Notes: generated by a model from the letters alone, not told the origin. A DNA stretch of 64,000 nucleotides from Caulobacter sp. (GCA_017745235.1 JAGHZU010000003.1:254465-318464), one strand, 5' to 3'; counted from the stretch's first letter, positions 6,969 through 16,359 are shown. Program-made: numbers and translations.

Positions 6969-8192
6969 ATGACGACCCAGGACTATGTGTTTTCAGGCCT
7001 CAAGGTCGTGGATCTCGCCAGCTTCATCGCCGGCCCGGCGGCCGCCACCATCCTGGCGGACTTCGGGGCCGAAGTGATCAAGGTCGAGCCGCCGGGCGTC
7101 GGAGACCCCTACCGCTACTTCGCCCAGACCCCGCCCAATCCCGTTTGTGACGTCAACTACGCCTGGCAGCTGACCAACCGTAACAAGCGCAGCATCGCGC
7201 TGGACCTGAAGGCGGCGGAATCCCGAGACGTCCTGGAAAGACTGGTGTCCTGGGCCGATGTGGTGGTGGTCAATTTTCCGCCCCGCGTCCGCCAGGCCTT
7301 GGGCCTGACCTACGAGGCCCTCGCGCCGCTAAATCCCCGGCTGATCTATGCCGACATCACCGGCTACGGCGCCCACGGTCCCGAGGCCGACACCCCCGGC
7401 TTCGACATCACCGCCTATTGGGCCCGCACCGGCCTGATGGAGGTGACCCACGACGCCGGCAGCCCGCCAACGTTGCCGATCCCCGGCATCGGCGATCACG
7501 CGACGGCCACGACCCTCTACGCGGCGATCGTGACGGCGCTCTACGTCCGTGAGCGGACCGGGCGCGGCGGACACGTCACCACGTCCCTGATCGCCAACGG
7601 GATCTGGGCGGCCGGCGCCTGGGTCGAAGGCGGCCTCAACGGCGGCCACTTCTTCCCCCAGCATGACCGCAGCGCCCCGCCCAACGCCTTGCTCAATCCC
7701 TACAGGACAGCTGACGGGCGCTGGATCCTCCTGGTGGCCGCGCAGCGCAAGGACTGGCCGGGCTTTGCCGAAGCCGTCGGGCGTATCGACCTGCTGGAAG
7801 ATCCGCGTTTCATCGACGAGCGGGCGCGCGCGGCCAACGCCGCCGAGCTCGTGGCGATCCTTGACCCCCTCTTTGCGAGCCAGCCCCTGGACCACTGGAA
7901 GGCGGCCCTGGCCGAAAAGCGGGTCATCTTCGGCGTCGTGCAGGTGGCCCGAGAGATCGTTTCAGACCCGCAGCTGGCGGCCAATGAGATCGTGGTGCCC
8001 TTACCCGAGGCCGGACCGGGCGCGCGCACCGTCTCCAGTCCGCTGCAACTGATCGGGCAGGCCAAGGCGCCGCCGAGCCTTGCGCCAAGGCTGGGCGAGC
8101 ACGGCGCGGCGATCCTGGCCGAGCTTGGCTATGACACCGACGCCATCGAGCGGCTGCACAGCCTTGGGGCTGTTGCGCGTTTTGCCTCCTAA
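6969..8192 (+). CDS. CaiB/BaiF family (class III) CoA-transferase
   Basis: A 407-residue protein starting [19 protein letters not shown]. It shows the class III CoA-transferase layout: the N-terminal [33 protein letters not shown], then [13 protein letters not shown], then the central [18 protein letters not shown], where the Asp of PGFD corresponds to the catalytic acid, and [30 protein letters not shown]. These cytosolic enzymes move CoA between carboxylic acids. It heads a four-gene operon with a decarboxylase-like protein, an acyl-CoA dehydrogenase and a hydroxyacyl-CoA dehydrogenase, so it probably activates the acid degraded by that pathway. The ORF track begins 98 codons upstream; the ATG at 6969 matches the family start. 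Confidence 0.9.
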   Translation: MTTQDYVFSGLKVVDLASFIAGPAAATILADFGAEVIKVEPPGVGDPYRYFAQTPPNPVCDVNYAWQLTNRNKRSIALDLKAAESRDVLERLVSWADVVVVNFPPRVRQALGLTYEALAPLNPRLIYADITGYGAHGPEADTPGFDITAYWARTGLMEVTHDAGSPPTLPIPGIGDHATATTLYAAIVTALYVRERTGRGGHVTTSLIANGIWAAGAWVEGGLNGGHFFPQHDRSAPPNALLNPYRTADGRWILLVAAQRKDWPGFAEAVGRIDLLEDPRFIDERARAANAAELVAILDPLFASQPLDHWKAALAEKRVIFGVVQVAREIVSDPQLAANEIVVPLPEAGPGARTVSSPLQLIGQAKAPPSLAPRLGEHGAAILAELGYDTDAIERLHSLGAVARFAS

Positions 8193-8218
8193 ACCCTCTG
8201 CCCGGACGGAGATGCGCC

Positions 8219-8956
8219 GTGACTGAAGACGAGGTTCGCGCCCAGGCCTACGCCATGCCGCTGACGAGCCCGGCCTATCCAAAGCCGCCGTTTCGCTTTG
8301 TCGACCGCGAGTTCGTGATCATCAGCTACCGGACGGATCCTGAGGCGCTGGCCCGGGTGGTTCCCGCGCCGCTGCGCCCCGCCGAGCCGATCGTCAAATA
8401 CGAGTTCATCAAGATGCCGGACTCCAGCGGCCTGGGCTCCTACACGGAGTCGGGTCAGGTGATCCCGGTCAGCTATGGCGGCGCGCCGGGCGGCTTCACC
8501 CACGCCATGTACCTCGACAGCGAAGCCGGCATCGCCTCCGGACGCGAACTGCTGGGCTTTCCCAAGGTGCTGGCCCAGCCGCGCCTGGAGGTTCGCAATG
8601 ACGCGCTTGTCGGCACGCTCGACTACAACGGCGTGCGAGTGGCCACCGCCACCATGGCTTACAAGTGGAAGGCGCTCGACCACGACGCCGTGGCGGCCTC
8701 GCTGGCGGCGCCCGGCTACCTGCTGAAGATCCTGCCGCATGTCGATGGCACGGCCCGCATTTGCGAATTGGTCAAGGTGCATATCGCCGATGTCACCGTC
8801 AAAGGCGCCTGGACCGGCCCCGCCGCCCTGGAACTGCATCCGCACGCGCTTGCGCCCGTGTCGCGGCTTCCGGTGCTCGAGGTGCTCTCCGCCACCCACG
8901 TGCTGACCGATCTGACCATCGTCGGCGGCGAGGTCGTCCACGATTACCTCGCCTGA
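8219..8956 (+). CDS. Acetoacetate decarboxylase family protein
   Basis: A 245-residue protein with a GTG start following CGGAGA. It is colinear with clostridial acetoacetate decarboxylase: [16 protein letters not shown], the [26 protein letters not shown] stretch, [18 protein letters not shown], and the C-terminal EVVHDYLA. Lys116 here aligns with the Schiff-base lysine (Lys115 of the clostridial enzyme), but the neighbouring lysine that lowers its pKa is a valine (Val117). The protein may therefore decarboxylate slowly or do other Schiff-base chemistry, as known for several members of this superfamily. It is the second gene of the CoA-transferase operon, 26 bases after the first. The substrate is probably a beta-keto acid or related acid. 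Confidence 0.85.
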   Translation: MTEDEVRAQAYAMPLTSPAYPKPPFRFVDREFVIISYRTDPEALARVVPAPLRPAEPIVKYEFIKMPDSSGLGSYTESGQVIPVSYGGAPGGFTHAMYLDSEAGIASGRELLGFPKVLAQPRLEVRNDALVGTLDYNGVRVATATMAYKWKALDHDAVAASLAAPGYLLKILPHVDGTARICELVKVHIADVTVKGAWTGPAALELHPHALAPVSRLPVLEVLSATHVLTDLTIVGGEVVHDYLA

Positions 8957-8981
8957 TCCTCAAACCTTGGAGACTGCCTTC

Positions 8982-10181
8982 ATGGCGCCTGCAACGCCCC
9001 ACGCCTTGCCCCAAGCCGACGGCGACTTTTATGGCGTCGCCGCCACCCTGTCGCCGGAGGACGACGCGATCCGGCGCAAGGTCCGGGCGTTCGTCGAAAC
9101 CGAGGTCGCGCCGATCATCAACGACTATTGGGAACGGGACGCCTTTCCCTTTGAGCTCGTGCCCAAGATCAAGGCCCTCAACATCATGGGCCTGCCCTAC
9201 GCGGGCTATGGGTGTCCCGGCAAGAGCACGACCCTGATGGGCTTTGTCATGATGGAGTTGGCCCGGGTCGACGCCTCGATCTCCACCTTCTTTGGCGTCC
9301 ATACCGGTCTGGCCATGGGCTCGATCTATCTCTGCGGCTCCGAAGAGCAAAAGCAGAGGTGGCTGCCCGCCATGGCCGCGCTCGACATCGTCGGCTCGTT
9401 CGGACTGACCGAGCCCGACGTGGGCTCGGGCGCCTCGGGTGGGCTGACGACCACCGCCGAGCGGGTCGGCGATACGTGGGTGCTGAACGGCCAGAAGAAG
9501 TGGATCGGCAACGCCACCTGGGGCGACGTCACCATCATCTGGGCCCGCGACGTCGCCGATGGCCAGGTCAAGGGCTTCATCGTCGAGAACAAGACCAACC
9601 CCGGCTTCAAGGTCGAGAAGATCCAACACAAGATGGCGTTGAGGGTCGTGCAGAACGGCCTGATCACCCTGACCGACTGCCGTGTGCCCGAGACCGACCG
9701 TCTGGCGGGAGCCCAAAGCTTCGCCGACACCGCCCGGGTGCTGCGCATGACCCGCGCCGGCGTGGCCTGGGAGTCGGTCGGCTGCGCCACCGGCGCCTAC
9801 GAGCATGCGCTGCGCTATGCTCAGACGCGCGAGCAGTTCGGCCGCCCGATCGCCAAGTTCCAGCTCGTCCAGGATCTGCTGTTCCGGATGCTGGGCAACA
9901 TCACCACGACCCAAGCGCTCTGTCTGCGCCTGTCCCAGCTGCAGGACCAGGGCCTGATGCGTGACGAGCACGCCTCGCTGGCCAAGGGCGTCTGCACGGT
10001 GCGCATGCGCGAAACCGTGGGCTGGGCCCGCGAGCTTCTTGGCGCGAACGGCATCCTGCTCGACCAGCAGATCGGCCGCTACGTGGCCGACGCCGAGGCG
10101 CTCTATTCCTATGAAGGCACGCGGGAAATGAACGCTTTGATCGTCGGCAAGGCGATCACCGGCTTCAGCGCCTTCGTCTGA
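8982..10181 (+). CDS. Acyl-CoA dehydrogenase, glutaryl-CoA dehydrogenase-like
   Basis: A 399-residue flavoprotein. The usual order is seen: helical N-domain (PEDDAIRRKVRAFVETEV), middle beta domain with FGLTEPDVGSGASGG and WVLNGQKKWIGNATWGDV (FAD contacts), and C-domain with YAQTREQFGRPIAKFQLVQ and the end YSYEGTREMNALIVGKAITG. The EGTREMN glutamate is at the position of the catalytic base in glutaryl-CoA dehydrogenase-type enzymes, and the GKAITG ending also matches that subgroup. The ATG at 8982 is preceded by TTGGAGA; an in-frame TTG lies five codons upstream. It oxidises the acyl-CoA between the CoA-transferase and hydroxyacyl-CoA dehydrogenase steps of this operon. Whether it also decarboxylates cannot be told. 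Confidence 0.9.
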   Translation: MAPATPHALPQADGDFYGVAATLSPEDDAIRRKVRAFVETEVAPIINDYWERDAFPFELVPKIKALNIMGLPYAGYGCPGKSTTLMGFVMMELARVDASISTFFGVHTGLAMGSIYLCGSEEQKQRWLPAMAALDIVGSFGLTEPDVGSGASGGLTTTAERVGDTWVLNGQKKWIGNATWGDVTIIWARDVADGQVKGFIVENKTNPGFKVEKIQHKMALRVVQNGLITLTDCRVPETDRLAGAQSFADTARVLRMTRAGVAWESVGCATGAYEHALRYAQTREQFGRPIAKFQLVQDLLFRMLGNITTTQALCLRLSQLQDQGLMRDEHASLAKGVCTVRMRETVGWARELLGANGILLDQQIGRYVADAEALYSYEGTREMNALIVGKAITGFSAFV

Positions 10182-10197
10182 AGCCAGGAGGTCTAAC

Positions 10198-11133
10198 ATG
10201 AGCACCGAGATCAAGCGGGTCGCCGTCATCGGCGCGGGCGTCATTGGCGCCAGCTGGACCGCACTCTTCCTCGCCAAGGGCTTGGACGTTGTCGTCACCG
10301 ATGTCGCCGCCGACGGTGAGACGAGATTGCAAGCCTTCCTGGACGGCGTCTGGCCCGCCCTGGAGGCCGCGGGCCTCTCGGCCGGGGCGTCTCGCGACCG
10401 AGTGATCTTCACCGCGGATCTGGCCGAGGCCATCGCGGGCTGTGATCTTGTCCAGGAAAACGGCCCCGAGCGGCTCGAGTTCAAGCGCGAGCTTTACGCC
10501 AAGCTCGACAGCCTGTTGCCGGCCGGGGTGATCATCGCGTCGAGCTCTTCGGGCCTGACGATGAGCGCGATCCAGACCGCCTGCGCGCGCCATCCCGAAC
10601 GCTGCCTGATCGCGCACCCGTTCAATCCGCCGCACTTGATCCCGCTCGTCGAACTGGTCGGCGGGGCCAAGACCGCCGAGACCACCGTCGCACGCGCGGA
10701 GGCCTTCTACCGAGCGCTCGGCAAGAAGACGATCCGGCTGCACAAGGAGGTTCCCGGCCACGTGGCCAACCGCCTGCAGGCCGCGCTCTTTCGCGAGATC
10801 GTCCACCTGATCGCCGAGGACGTGGTCAGCGTGGCCGACGCCGACACCGCCGTAACCTGGGGACCGGGCCTGCGGTGGGGCGTGATGGGACCCAGTCTCC
10901 TTTACCACCTGGGCGGCGGACAAGGCGGCATCGAGCACTTCTTCGAGCAGTTCTCCGGCCCGATGAGCGCCTGGTGGGCTGTCCTCGGCGACCCCAGCCT
11001 GACGCCCGACATCAAGGCCAAGATCATCAAAGGCGTAGGCCAAGAGGCCGAAGGCCGTTCGATCGATCAGCTGGCGGCCTATCGCGACCACATTCTAAGC
11101 GGCCTCCTCGCCCTCCGGGCCGAAGAGCGCTGA
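10198..11133 (+). CDS. 3-hydroxyacyl-CoA dehydrogenase family (carnitine dehydrogenase / lambda-crystallin-like)
   Basis: A 311-residue protein with an N-terminal Rossmann domain (VAVIGAGVIGASWTALFLAKG), the conserved QENGPERLEFKRELYAKLD helix, SSSSGLTMSAIQ, and AHPFNPPHLIPLVELVGG, where the histidine is the catalytic residue of this family. The C-terminal part (KEVPGHVANRLQAALFREI and WGPGLRWGVMGP) matches the single-domain L-carnitine dehydrogenase/lambda-crystallin group better than the classic beta-oxidation enzyme. An AGGAGG lies just upstream. It is the last gene of the catabolic operon, closed by a hairpin at 11188-11226. Likely an NAD-dependent oxidation of a 3-hydroxyacid or its CoA ester. 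Confidence 0.9.
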   Translation: MSTEIKRVAVIGAGVIGASWTALFLAKGLDVVVTDVAADGETRLQAFLDGVWPALEAAGLSAGASRDRVIFTADLAEAIAGCDLVQENGPERLEFKRELYAKLDSLLPAGVIIASSSSGLTMSAIQTACARHPERCLIAHPFNPPHLIPLVELVGGAKTAETTVARAEAFYRALGKKTIRLHKEVPGHVANRLQAALFREIVHLIAEDVVSVADADTAVTWGPGLRWGVMGPSLLYHLGGGQGGIEHFFEQFSGPMSAWWAVLGDPSLTPDIKAKIIKGVGQEAEGRSIDQLAAYRDHILSGLLALRAEER

Positions 11134-11187
11134 GCCTCGCGCGGCGCCCCTTACACCTCAGGATCCCCGCCCGAGGTGCGCCGCCGA

Positions 11188-11226
11188 CCGTCCCACGCCG
11201 CCCCCCCCAAAGCCGGCGTGGGACGG
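11188..11226 (+). terminator. Hairpin after the CoA-transferase operon
   Basis: CCGTCCCACGCCG and CGGCGTGGGACGG form a perfect 13-bp stem around a 13-base C-rich loop, 54 bases after the dehydrogenase stop and 27 bases before the next start. It lacks a T run, so either it terminates with help or it protects mRNA ends. Because it sits so close to the next start it could also influence that gene's translation. Confidence 0.55.
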
Positions 11227-11253
11227 CACTCCCAGCCCGCGCGATAGGCGCCC

Positions 11254-12702
11254 ATGCCCCCCACCCTGCTGCCCGCCGTCGCGCTCCTGGCCGTCATCGT
11301 CGTCGGCGTTCTTGGCCTGCGCCCCTTCGCCAAGCCCATCCGCCTGGCCGTGGATCTCATCCTCTTTCTCATTATCAGTCTCGCGCTCGCCCACCTTCAC
11401 GCGACCCCGCTCTTTCCACCACTCCACGGGCGGCTCAACGAACCGCTACATGCGGCAGGCCTGTGGTTGCGCGCCATCGCTGGGGCCTGGTGGTTTCTGG
11501 GCGCTCGGATCCTCGTTGCGGGCCTTGGCTGGGCTCTGGCGCATCGTCCCCGCAAGGCGCGGGCCAGGCTCTTGTCGGACCTGGTCGCCGGCGGGATCTA
11601 TCTCGCCACCGGACTACTCGTCCTCAATTCGGTGTTCGCCCTGCCAATCACCGGTTTGGTCGCGACCTCCGGCGTCGTGGCCATCGTCCTCGGCTTTGCC
11701 CTGCAAAGCACGTTGTCGGATGTCTTCGCGGGCGTGGCCGTTGGGATCGAGGCCCCGTTCGCGCCGGGCGACCGGATCCGCATCGATGATGGCGTCGAAG
11801 GGGAAGTCACCCAGATCAACTGGCGATCCATTCATGTCCAGGTCGATGGCGAAGACGTGGCGATCCTGCCCCACAGCGCCGTCGCCAAGGCCACCATCAT
11901 CAATCGCAGCGTTCCCACGGGCCGTCGCAGCTTGTCGATCGAGGTGCCCTGCCCCGCAGCGGCCGCCCCCGAAAGGGTGATCGATGTCCTGGCGCAAGCC
12001 AGCCAGCTATGTCCAGCCATTCTCAGCACGCCCGCGCCCGCCGTTCGGCTGGTCCATCTCGGCGGACGTTGGAACCGATACGAAGTCACCTTCTGCGTCG
12101 CCGACAGCAGCGTGATCTCGGCGACGAAGTCGGCCTTGAGGGTGAACGTCCGGCGGCAGCTTCACTTCGCAGGTCTCCTCGACACGGAAAATGCCTGCGC
12201 AAGGCGGCGGCTCTTGCGCGAGGCCGCGCTCTTCGAAAGCCTGTCGGACGACCAGATCGCCCATCTCACCGACCAGGTCACGACCCAGTTTCTTGAAGCT
12301 GGCGAGGCGCTTTTCGAGCAAGGCGCCTGCGACGCCAGTCTCTACATGATCGCCGCGGGGATCCTTGAGTTTCACCGCCATCGTGGCCGCGGCCCGGCCG
12401 AGGTTCTGGGCTGCATCGGCGCGGGCGACTATGTGGGCGAGATCGGCCTGCTGACTGGAGCGCCTCATGCCGCCACGGCCGTCGCCCGCACCGGCATGAC
12501 CGTCCATCGCCTGGACAGCGAAGCTCTGGCGCCCCTGCTGCACGCCGATTTGAAACTGGCGGCGGCTCTGGACCGCTCGGCGCGTCGGGGGCTGGAACTG
12601 CTGGAACGCGGCATCGCCGCCCAGGCCTCGGAAATCCAAGACAGCGCGTCGCTTCTGGCGCGGATCACCACGTTTTTCAGGCCTAGAGCGACACCGCGCT
12701 AG
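11254..12702 (+). CDS. MscS-type channel with C-terminal cyclic-nucleotide-binding domain
   Basis: A 482-residue inner-membrane protein. Residues 1-140 hold several hydrophobic helices. The MscS pore and beta domain follow at about 143-250: SGVVAIVLGFALQSTLSDVFAGVAVGIEAPFAPGDRIRI, then GVEGEVTQINWRS and ILPHSAVAKATIIN. Residues about 325-450 are a cNMP-binding fold: LSDDQIAHLTDQVTTQFLEAGEALFEQG, SLYMIAAGILEF and GDYVGEIGLLTGAPHAATAVARTG, which matches the phosphate-binding cassette except that the usual R-A pair reads H-A. Such fusions respond to osmotic stretch or to cyclic nucleotide. The start ATG lies just after the hairpin closing the upstream operon. Confidence 0.9.
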   Translation: MPPTLLPAVALLAVIVVGVLGLRPFAKPIRLAVDLILFLIISLALAHLHATPLFPPLHGRLNEPLHAAGLWLRAIAGAWWFLGARILVAGLGWALAHRPRKARARLLSDLVAGGIYLATGLLVLNSVFALPITGLVATSGVVAIVLGFALQSTLSDVFAGVAVGIEAPFAPGDRIRIDDGVEGEVTQINWRSIHVQVDGEDVAILPHSAVAKATIINRSVPTGRRSLSIEVPCPAAAAPERVIDVLAQASQLCPAILSTPAPAVRLVHLGGRWNRYEVTFCVADSSVISATKSALRVNVRRQLHFAGLLDTENACARRRLLREAALFESLSDDQIAHLTDQVTTQFLEAGEALFEQGACDASLYMIAAGILEFHRHRGRGPAEVLGCIGAGDYVGEIGLLTGAPHAATAVARTGMTVHRLDSEALAPLLHADLKLAAALDRSARRGLELLERGIAAQASEIQDSASLLARITTFFRPRATPR

Positions 12703-12871
12703 GTTGAGACCTCAAGCCTTCAATCATCGGCCCGGGACAGGGGCCGCCCTCGGTGCACCCCCGGTCAGGATGGTCGCGCGGCGAAGGCCCTGGTCATCAC
12801 CGTTTGCCGACGCGGCGCCCAAGCCCAGCACGGGGTCGTCCTCCTCGGCCGAGCGGATTGAACGTCACGAA

Positions 12872-14320
12872 CTATTCGGCCGCGTGCCATGCCGTGGGCG
12901 GCGACATGCGCAAAGCATGGCGGGCACGGCGCAGCGGCCCTTGTTCATCTCGCAGGACTTGGCCAAGCGCGCCGATCCAAAGGGCGTAATGGGGCTCGCC
13001 GGCATTGTTGGAACACTCGAAGATCTCCTGGCGGGCCAAGCGTACGAGGCGATCTTCGGCCACGATCGGATCAAGGCCCGCCGCCTGTGACAACACTTGC
13101 GCCGTTGTCGGCCGGTCGAGCATCGCGGCGGCCAGGACAAGATCCCTGTCGCGCGCGTCCAGCGCTTCCAAGACCTCGTCAGCAAGCGCGGCCAGGCGCC
13201 TTGAAGCGGCGGCGGGCCATGTCGGCGACGTCGGATCCGAGCCGAGCACATCACTCGCCGTCAGTCCGTCCAGGATCGCCGCGATCCAGCGCGGATGCCC
13301 CCCCGACTGCCGAAACACCGTGTCGACAAGGACAGGCGTCGGTAGGCCGCCCCGGTCGGCGATCAACGTGGCGACATCGGGGGGCTGGAGCGGGCGAAGC
13401 AAGATTTCGGTCGCGGCCTGTCCTGTGACCAGGCGCCTGTGCATACGCGCGATCAGAGTTTCGTCGCCATCGCCCACGGCATGACTGGCGACCAGCAGCA
13501 AGCGCCGGCCCCGCTGAGCGCTGAGCGCGGCGATCAGACCCATGGTGCCCGCGTCGGCCCAGTGGAGATCGTCCAGCAGCAGGGCCAGGGGACGGTCCTC
13601 CGCCAGGGCCTCGACCAGATCGCGCGCCTCGCGCACCAAGGTTGGTCCCAGCTGTTCATACTCCGGGATCCAATGGGTCTGAACGCCAGGCCGCCAGCGC
13701 GGCGCCACACGGTCGATCAGCCCTTTAACGGCACGGGCCTCGCCGCCGCGCGCCAGATCTCGCAAACCATCTCGCAGGGGCAAGAACGGCTCAAGGCCCT
13801 CACCCGGAAACGCCGTGCCGCGGATAAGCCCGCAGCGGCGGCCAATCTGACTTACAAAAGCGTCAAGCACGGCCGTGCGCCCCTGGCCTGTCGTCCCAGC
13901 CAAGAACACGATCTGCGTTTTCCCCCGCGCGGCAAGATCCAGGGCCGCGTGGAGGGTCGCGAGCGCCCCGCTCCGCCCCGTTGGGGGCGGAGCGTCGGCG
14001 CGGGTTGATCTCACGTCGGCGATGAACCGATAGCCACGGCCCCGAATGGCTTCGATGTAGCGAAACGGGGGCTGGCGGTCGTCCAAGGCCTGGCGCACCA
14101 GAAGGATCTGGCTCTTGAGCACTTCGGGCTGCACATGGACATCGGGCCAGAGGGCGCTGAGGATTTCATCGTGCCCCGCCAAGCGCTGGGGCCTGAGGCT
14201 CAGGTGATCGAGAAGATCGAACGCCTTTGGACGTAGAGGAACGCACCGGCGCCGGCCGTCGTCCACGCGCCAAAGCGTCTTCTCGGTCCCGTCGAGTTCG
14301 AACGCCCCAAACGCTCGCAA
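12872..14320 (-). CDS. OmpR-type winged-helix protein fused to an AAA-type ATPase domain
   Basis: The N-terminal about 100 residues are a winged-helix DNA-binding domain of the OmpR/CadC type: LRAFGAFELDGTEKTLWRVDD, PLRPKAFDLLDHLSLRPQRLAGHDEILSALWPDV and IEAIRGRGYRFIADV. This is followed by a predicted ATPase domain with a degraded Walker A (LAGTTGQGRTAVLDAFV) and a Walker B with sensor (LALLLDDLHWADAGTMGLIAAL). The usual C-terminal TPR repeats are short or missing. In the ORF track it runs into the AraC gene; a TTG at 14320 with GGAGG five bases upstream is the most likely start and puts the winged helix first (482 residues). An ATG at 14494 inside the AraC gene is the alternative. Probably a cytosolic transcription regulator; target unknown. 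Confidence 0.7.
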   Translation of the reverse strand: MRAFGAFELDGTEKTLWRVDDGRRRCVPLRPKAFDLLDHLSLRPQRLAGHDEILSALWPDVHVQPEVLKSQILLVRQALDDRQPPFRYIEAIRGRGYRFIADVRSTRADAPPPTGRSGALATLHAALDLAARGKTQIVFLAGTTGQGRTAVLDAFVSQIGRRCGLIRGTAFPGEGLEPFLPLRDGLRDLARGGEARAVKGLIDRVAPRWRPGVQTHWIPEYEQLGPTLVREARDLVEALAEDRPLALLLDDLHWADAGTMGLIAALSAQRGRRLLLVASHAVGDGDETLIARMHRRLVTGQAATEILLRPLQPPDVATLIADRGGLPTPVLVDTVFRQSGGHPRWIAAILDGLTASDVLGSDPTSPTWPAAASRRLAALADEVLEALDARDRDLVLAAAMLDRPTTAQVLSQAAGLDPIVAEDRLVRLARQEIFECSNNAGEPHYALWIGALGQVLRDEQGPLRRARHALRMSPPTAWHAAE

Positions 14321-14432
14321 CCGCGCCTCCGTCGTCCTGGCAGTGTCGCCAAGGCGTTGCAGAGTAAGCGATCGAGCGATCCATGCTTGCGCGGCCTTGC
14401 GAGCTTTGTTCCACGCTTGCTCATCGGGCCGG

Positions 14433-15335
14433 TCACCGTGGCAAACGTCGGCGGGCGTGCTCGCGAGCAAAATCCGCCGGCGTGCGCCCCTCATGCCAGC
14501 GAAAGCGCCGCGTGAAGTGGCTCTGATCGGCGAACCCCACCGCAAGGGCGATTTGCGCGAAGGGGAGTTGAGCCTCACGGATCATGTGTTTTGCGCGGGC
14601 TATGCGCGAGCGTTCGACATAGGTGATCGGCGATTGTCCAAGATGCTCCTTGAACACTCGGCTGAAATGGAATCGACTAAGACCCGAGACCGTCGCCAGT
14701 TCATGCAGTCGTAGAGCCCGGCCCGGATGGTCCTCGATATAGTCAAGAGCTCTACGGACCGCCGCCCGGCTAATCTTCGTCGACGGCGGTGTCATGCGCG
14801 GCGTCAGCGCATAGGTTCGCAGCATGTGCACGGCAAGGCTTGTTCCGATGGAGTCCATTAGGAGATCCTGCGCGGGGTGAGACTCTCGGGACAATTCCAG
14901 GCGGCAGATCTCGGCGAGATGCCGAAGGAGCGGATCAGCGACGGCGAACTGATTGGCAAGGTCGATGCTCCGGTCGCCGCCGTCCCCCAAGCCCACGGAG
15001 ACTTCATTTAAGAGGTCCGGCGCCAGACGCATGCAGATATGCGCTGGGATCATTCCGCTCCAGCGGGTTGATTGCCCTGCCGGTATGATTGTGGCTTCTC
15101 CGGCGCTAGCGCGGCTTTCGTGAATGCGCCCGCCCCGCGCTTGGTAGACGAAGGATGATGACGACAGGCAAAGCGTGATGACCGGATGGTCTCGCGCCGG
15201 CGCTGTCATGTCCTCGACCCGATAGGCGGGAAACTCGTCGATGGCGACGCCTTCCCATACGCGTAGCCGACTGTTCCCAACCATAGGGCGGGCATGCAGC
15301 TCCGCCTGCGCCTGAGCAATGGTTGAACCGTTCAT
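14433..15335 (-). CDS. AraC-family transcriptional regulator (first of the island)
   Basis: A 300-residue protein. The N-terminal two thirds form a cupin-like sensor region (ATIIPAGQSTRWSGMIPAHICMRL). The C-terminal double HTH is clear: RALDYIEDHPGRALRLHELATVSGLSRFHFSRVFKEHLGQSP and IARAKHMIREAQLPFAQIALAVGFADQSHFTRRFRWHEGRTPADF. It is divergent from the alpha/beta hydrolase at 15570, with 234 bases between, and so may control it. Its overall plan matches two other AraC proteins in the window (20396 and 41459), pointing to paralogues within the accessory region. Confidence 0.85.
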   Translation of the reverse strand: MNGSTIAQAQAELHARPMVGNSRLRVWEGVAIDEFPAYRVEDMTAPARDHPVITLCLSSSSFVYQARGGRIHESRASAGEATIIPAGQSTRWSGMIPAHICMRLAPDLLNEVSVGLGDGGDRSIDLANQFAVADPLLRHLAEICRLELSRESHPAQDLLMDSIGTSLAVHMLRTYALTPRMTPPSTKISRAAVRRALDYIEDHPGRALRLHELATVSGLSRFHFSRVFKEHLGQSPITYVERSRIARAKHMIREAQLPFAQIALAVGFADQSHFTRRFRWHEGRTPADFAREHARRRLPR

Positions 15336-15569
15336 AGCGTTACTCTTGAAAAGCTACCGACGCCGCCCCGCCAAAGGCTTGTGCGCGAGGTGGGTTTTCA
15401 TCATCACAATTTGGCCAGCCCGCGCCACGGCTCCATGAGGTCTTTGGCGCAAGGATCGACGAGGCGCCGCAACCGAGTGCAAGTGAGCCGCAGCGTACCT
15501 CTCTAACCTGACGGCGGTCACTGGGGGTAGGAGTCACCGCCCACGTGACGTTCACGAGGGAGATCTTCC

Positions 15570-16265
15570 ATGACTGTCGCCAATGTCGTGCTCGTGCACG
15601 GCGCGTTCGCCGATGGATCTAGCTGGGCCAAGATTATTCCCCTGTTGCAGGCGGCGGGCCTGCGGGTGACGTCGGTCCAGAACCCCTTGACGTCGCTCGC
15701 CGACGATGTGACCGCGACCCGATGGGCGCTGGATACGCAGGACGGTCCGGTGCTGCTGGTCGGCCATTCTTGGGGCGGCGCGGTGATCACCGAGGTCGGC
15801 GCCGATCCCCGCGTCGCGGGTCTGGTCTATATCGCCGCCGCCGCGCCGGACGCGGGCCAGTCCTTCAATGACTGGTGGAAGGATTGGCCGCCGGGGCCTG
15901 GCCTGGCTGAACTGCGGCCCTATGGAGACCAGCGCCTGGTGCTCAGCCTCAAGGGGATGCAGGACGGGTTCGTCCACGACCTGCCGCGAGACGAGGCGGC
16001 TTTGGTCCATGCGGTTCAAACGCCCCTGGCCGCGCGTTGCTTCGACGATCCGCTCACCCAAGCGGCCTGGCGCGACAAACCCTGCTGGTACATCGTGGCC
16101 GAGGACGACCGCATTGTCGCGCCCGCCCTGGAGATCGCCACGGCCGAACGGATGACGGCCGAGATGCTCTTCCTGCGCACCAGCCACGCGCCGATGCTCT
16201 CTCAGCCCAAGGCGGTGGCGGACTTCATCATTGAGGCGGCCCAAAACCTCTCGGCCACGACCTAG
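15570..16265 (+). CDS. Alpha/beta hydrolase (esterase-like)
   Basis: A 231-residue cytosolic protein, MTVANVVLVHGAFADGSSW at the start, with the oxyanion-hole HG motif and the nucleophile elbow GHSWGGAVI. The catalytic acid is probably in VAEDDRIV and the histidine in RTSHAPMLSQP. The size and motifs match the small esterase group that includes salicylate-esterase-like and hydroxynitrile-lyase-like proteins of bacteria; the substrate is unknown. GAGGGA precedes the ATG. It is divergent from an AraC-type regulator, a frequent pairing for inducible esterases. Confidence 0.85.
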   Translation: MTVANVVLVHGAFADGSSWAKIIPLLQAAGLRVTSVQNPLTSLADDVTATRWALDTQDGPVLLVGHSWGGAVITEVGADPRVAGLVYIAAAAPDAGQSFNDWWKDWPPGPGLAELRPYGDQRLVLSLKGMQDGFVHDLPRDEAALVHAVQTPLAARCFDDPLTQAAWRDKPCWYIVAEDDRIVAPALEIATAERMTAEMLFLRTSHAPMLSQPKAVADFIIEAAQNLSATT

Positions 16266-16282
16266 GCCGGTGGACGGGCGTC

Positions 16283-16320
16283 GCGCGCCGGCCCCACGCC
16301 TAGAGCGGGGGCCGGCGCGC
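16283..16320. terminator. Strong hairpin between convergent genes
   Basis: GCGCGCCGGCCCC and GGGGCCGGCGCGC form a perfect 13-bp stem with a 12-base loop, lying between the ends of the hydrolase (16265) and the DUF1275 gene (16360). No T run follows on either strand. Its place between convergent genes suggests a bidirectional terminator. Confidence 0.55.
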
Positions 16321-16359
16321 CCGGCCCGTCTGGACCGTTCCTACAATGATCGCCTTGAT

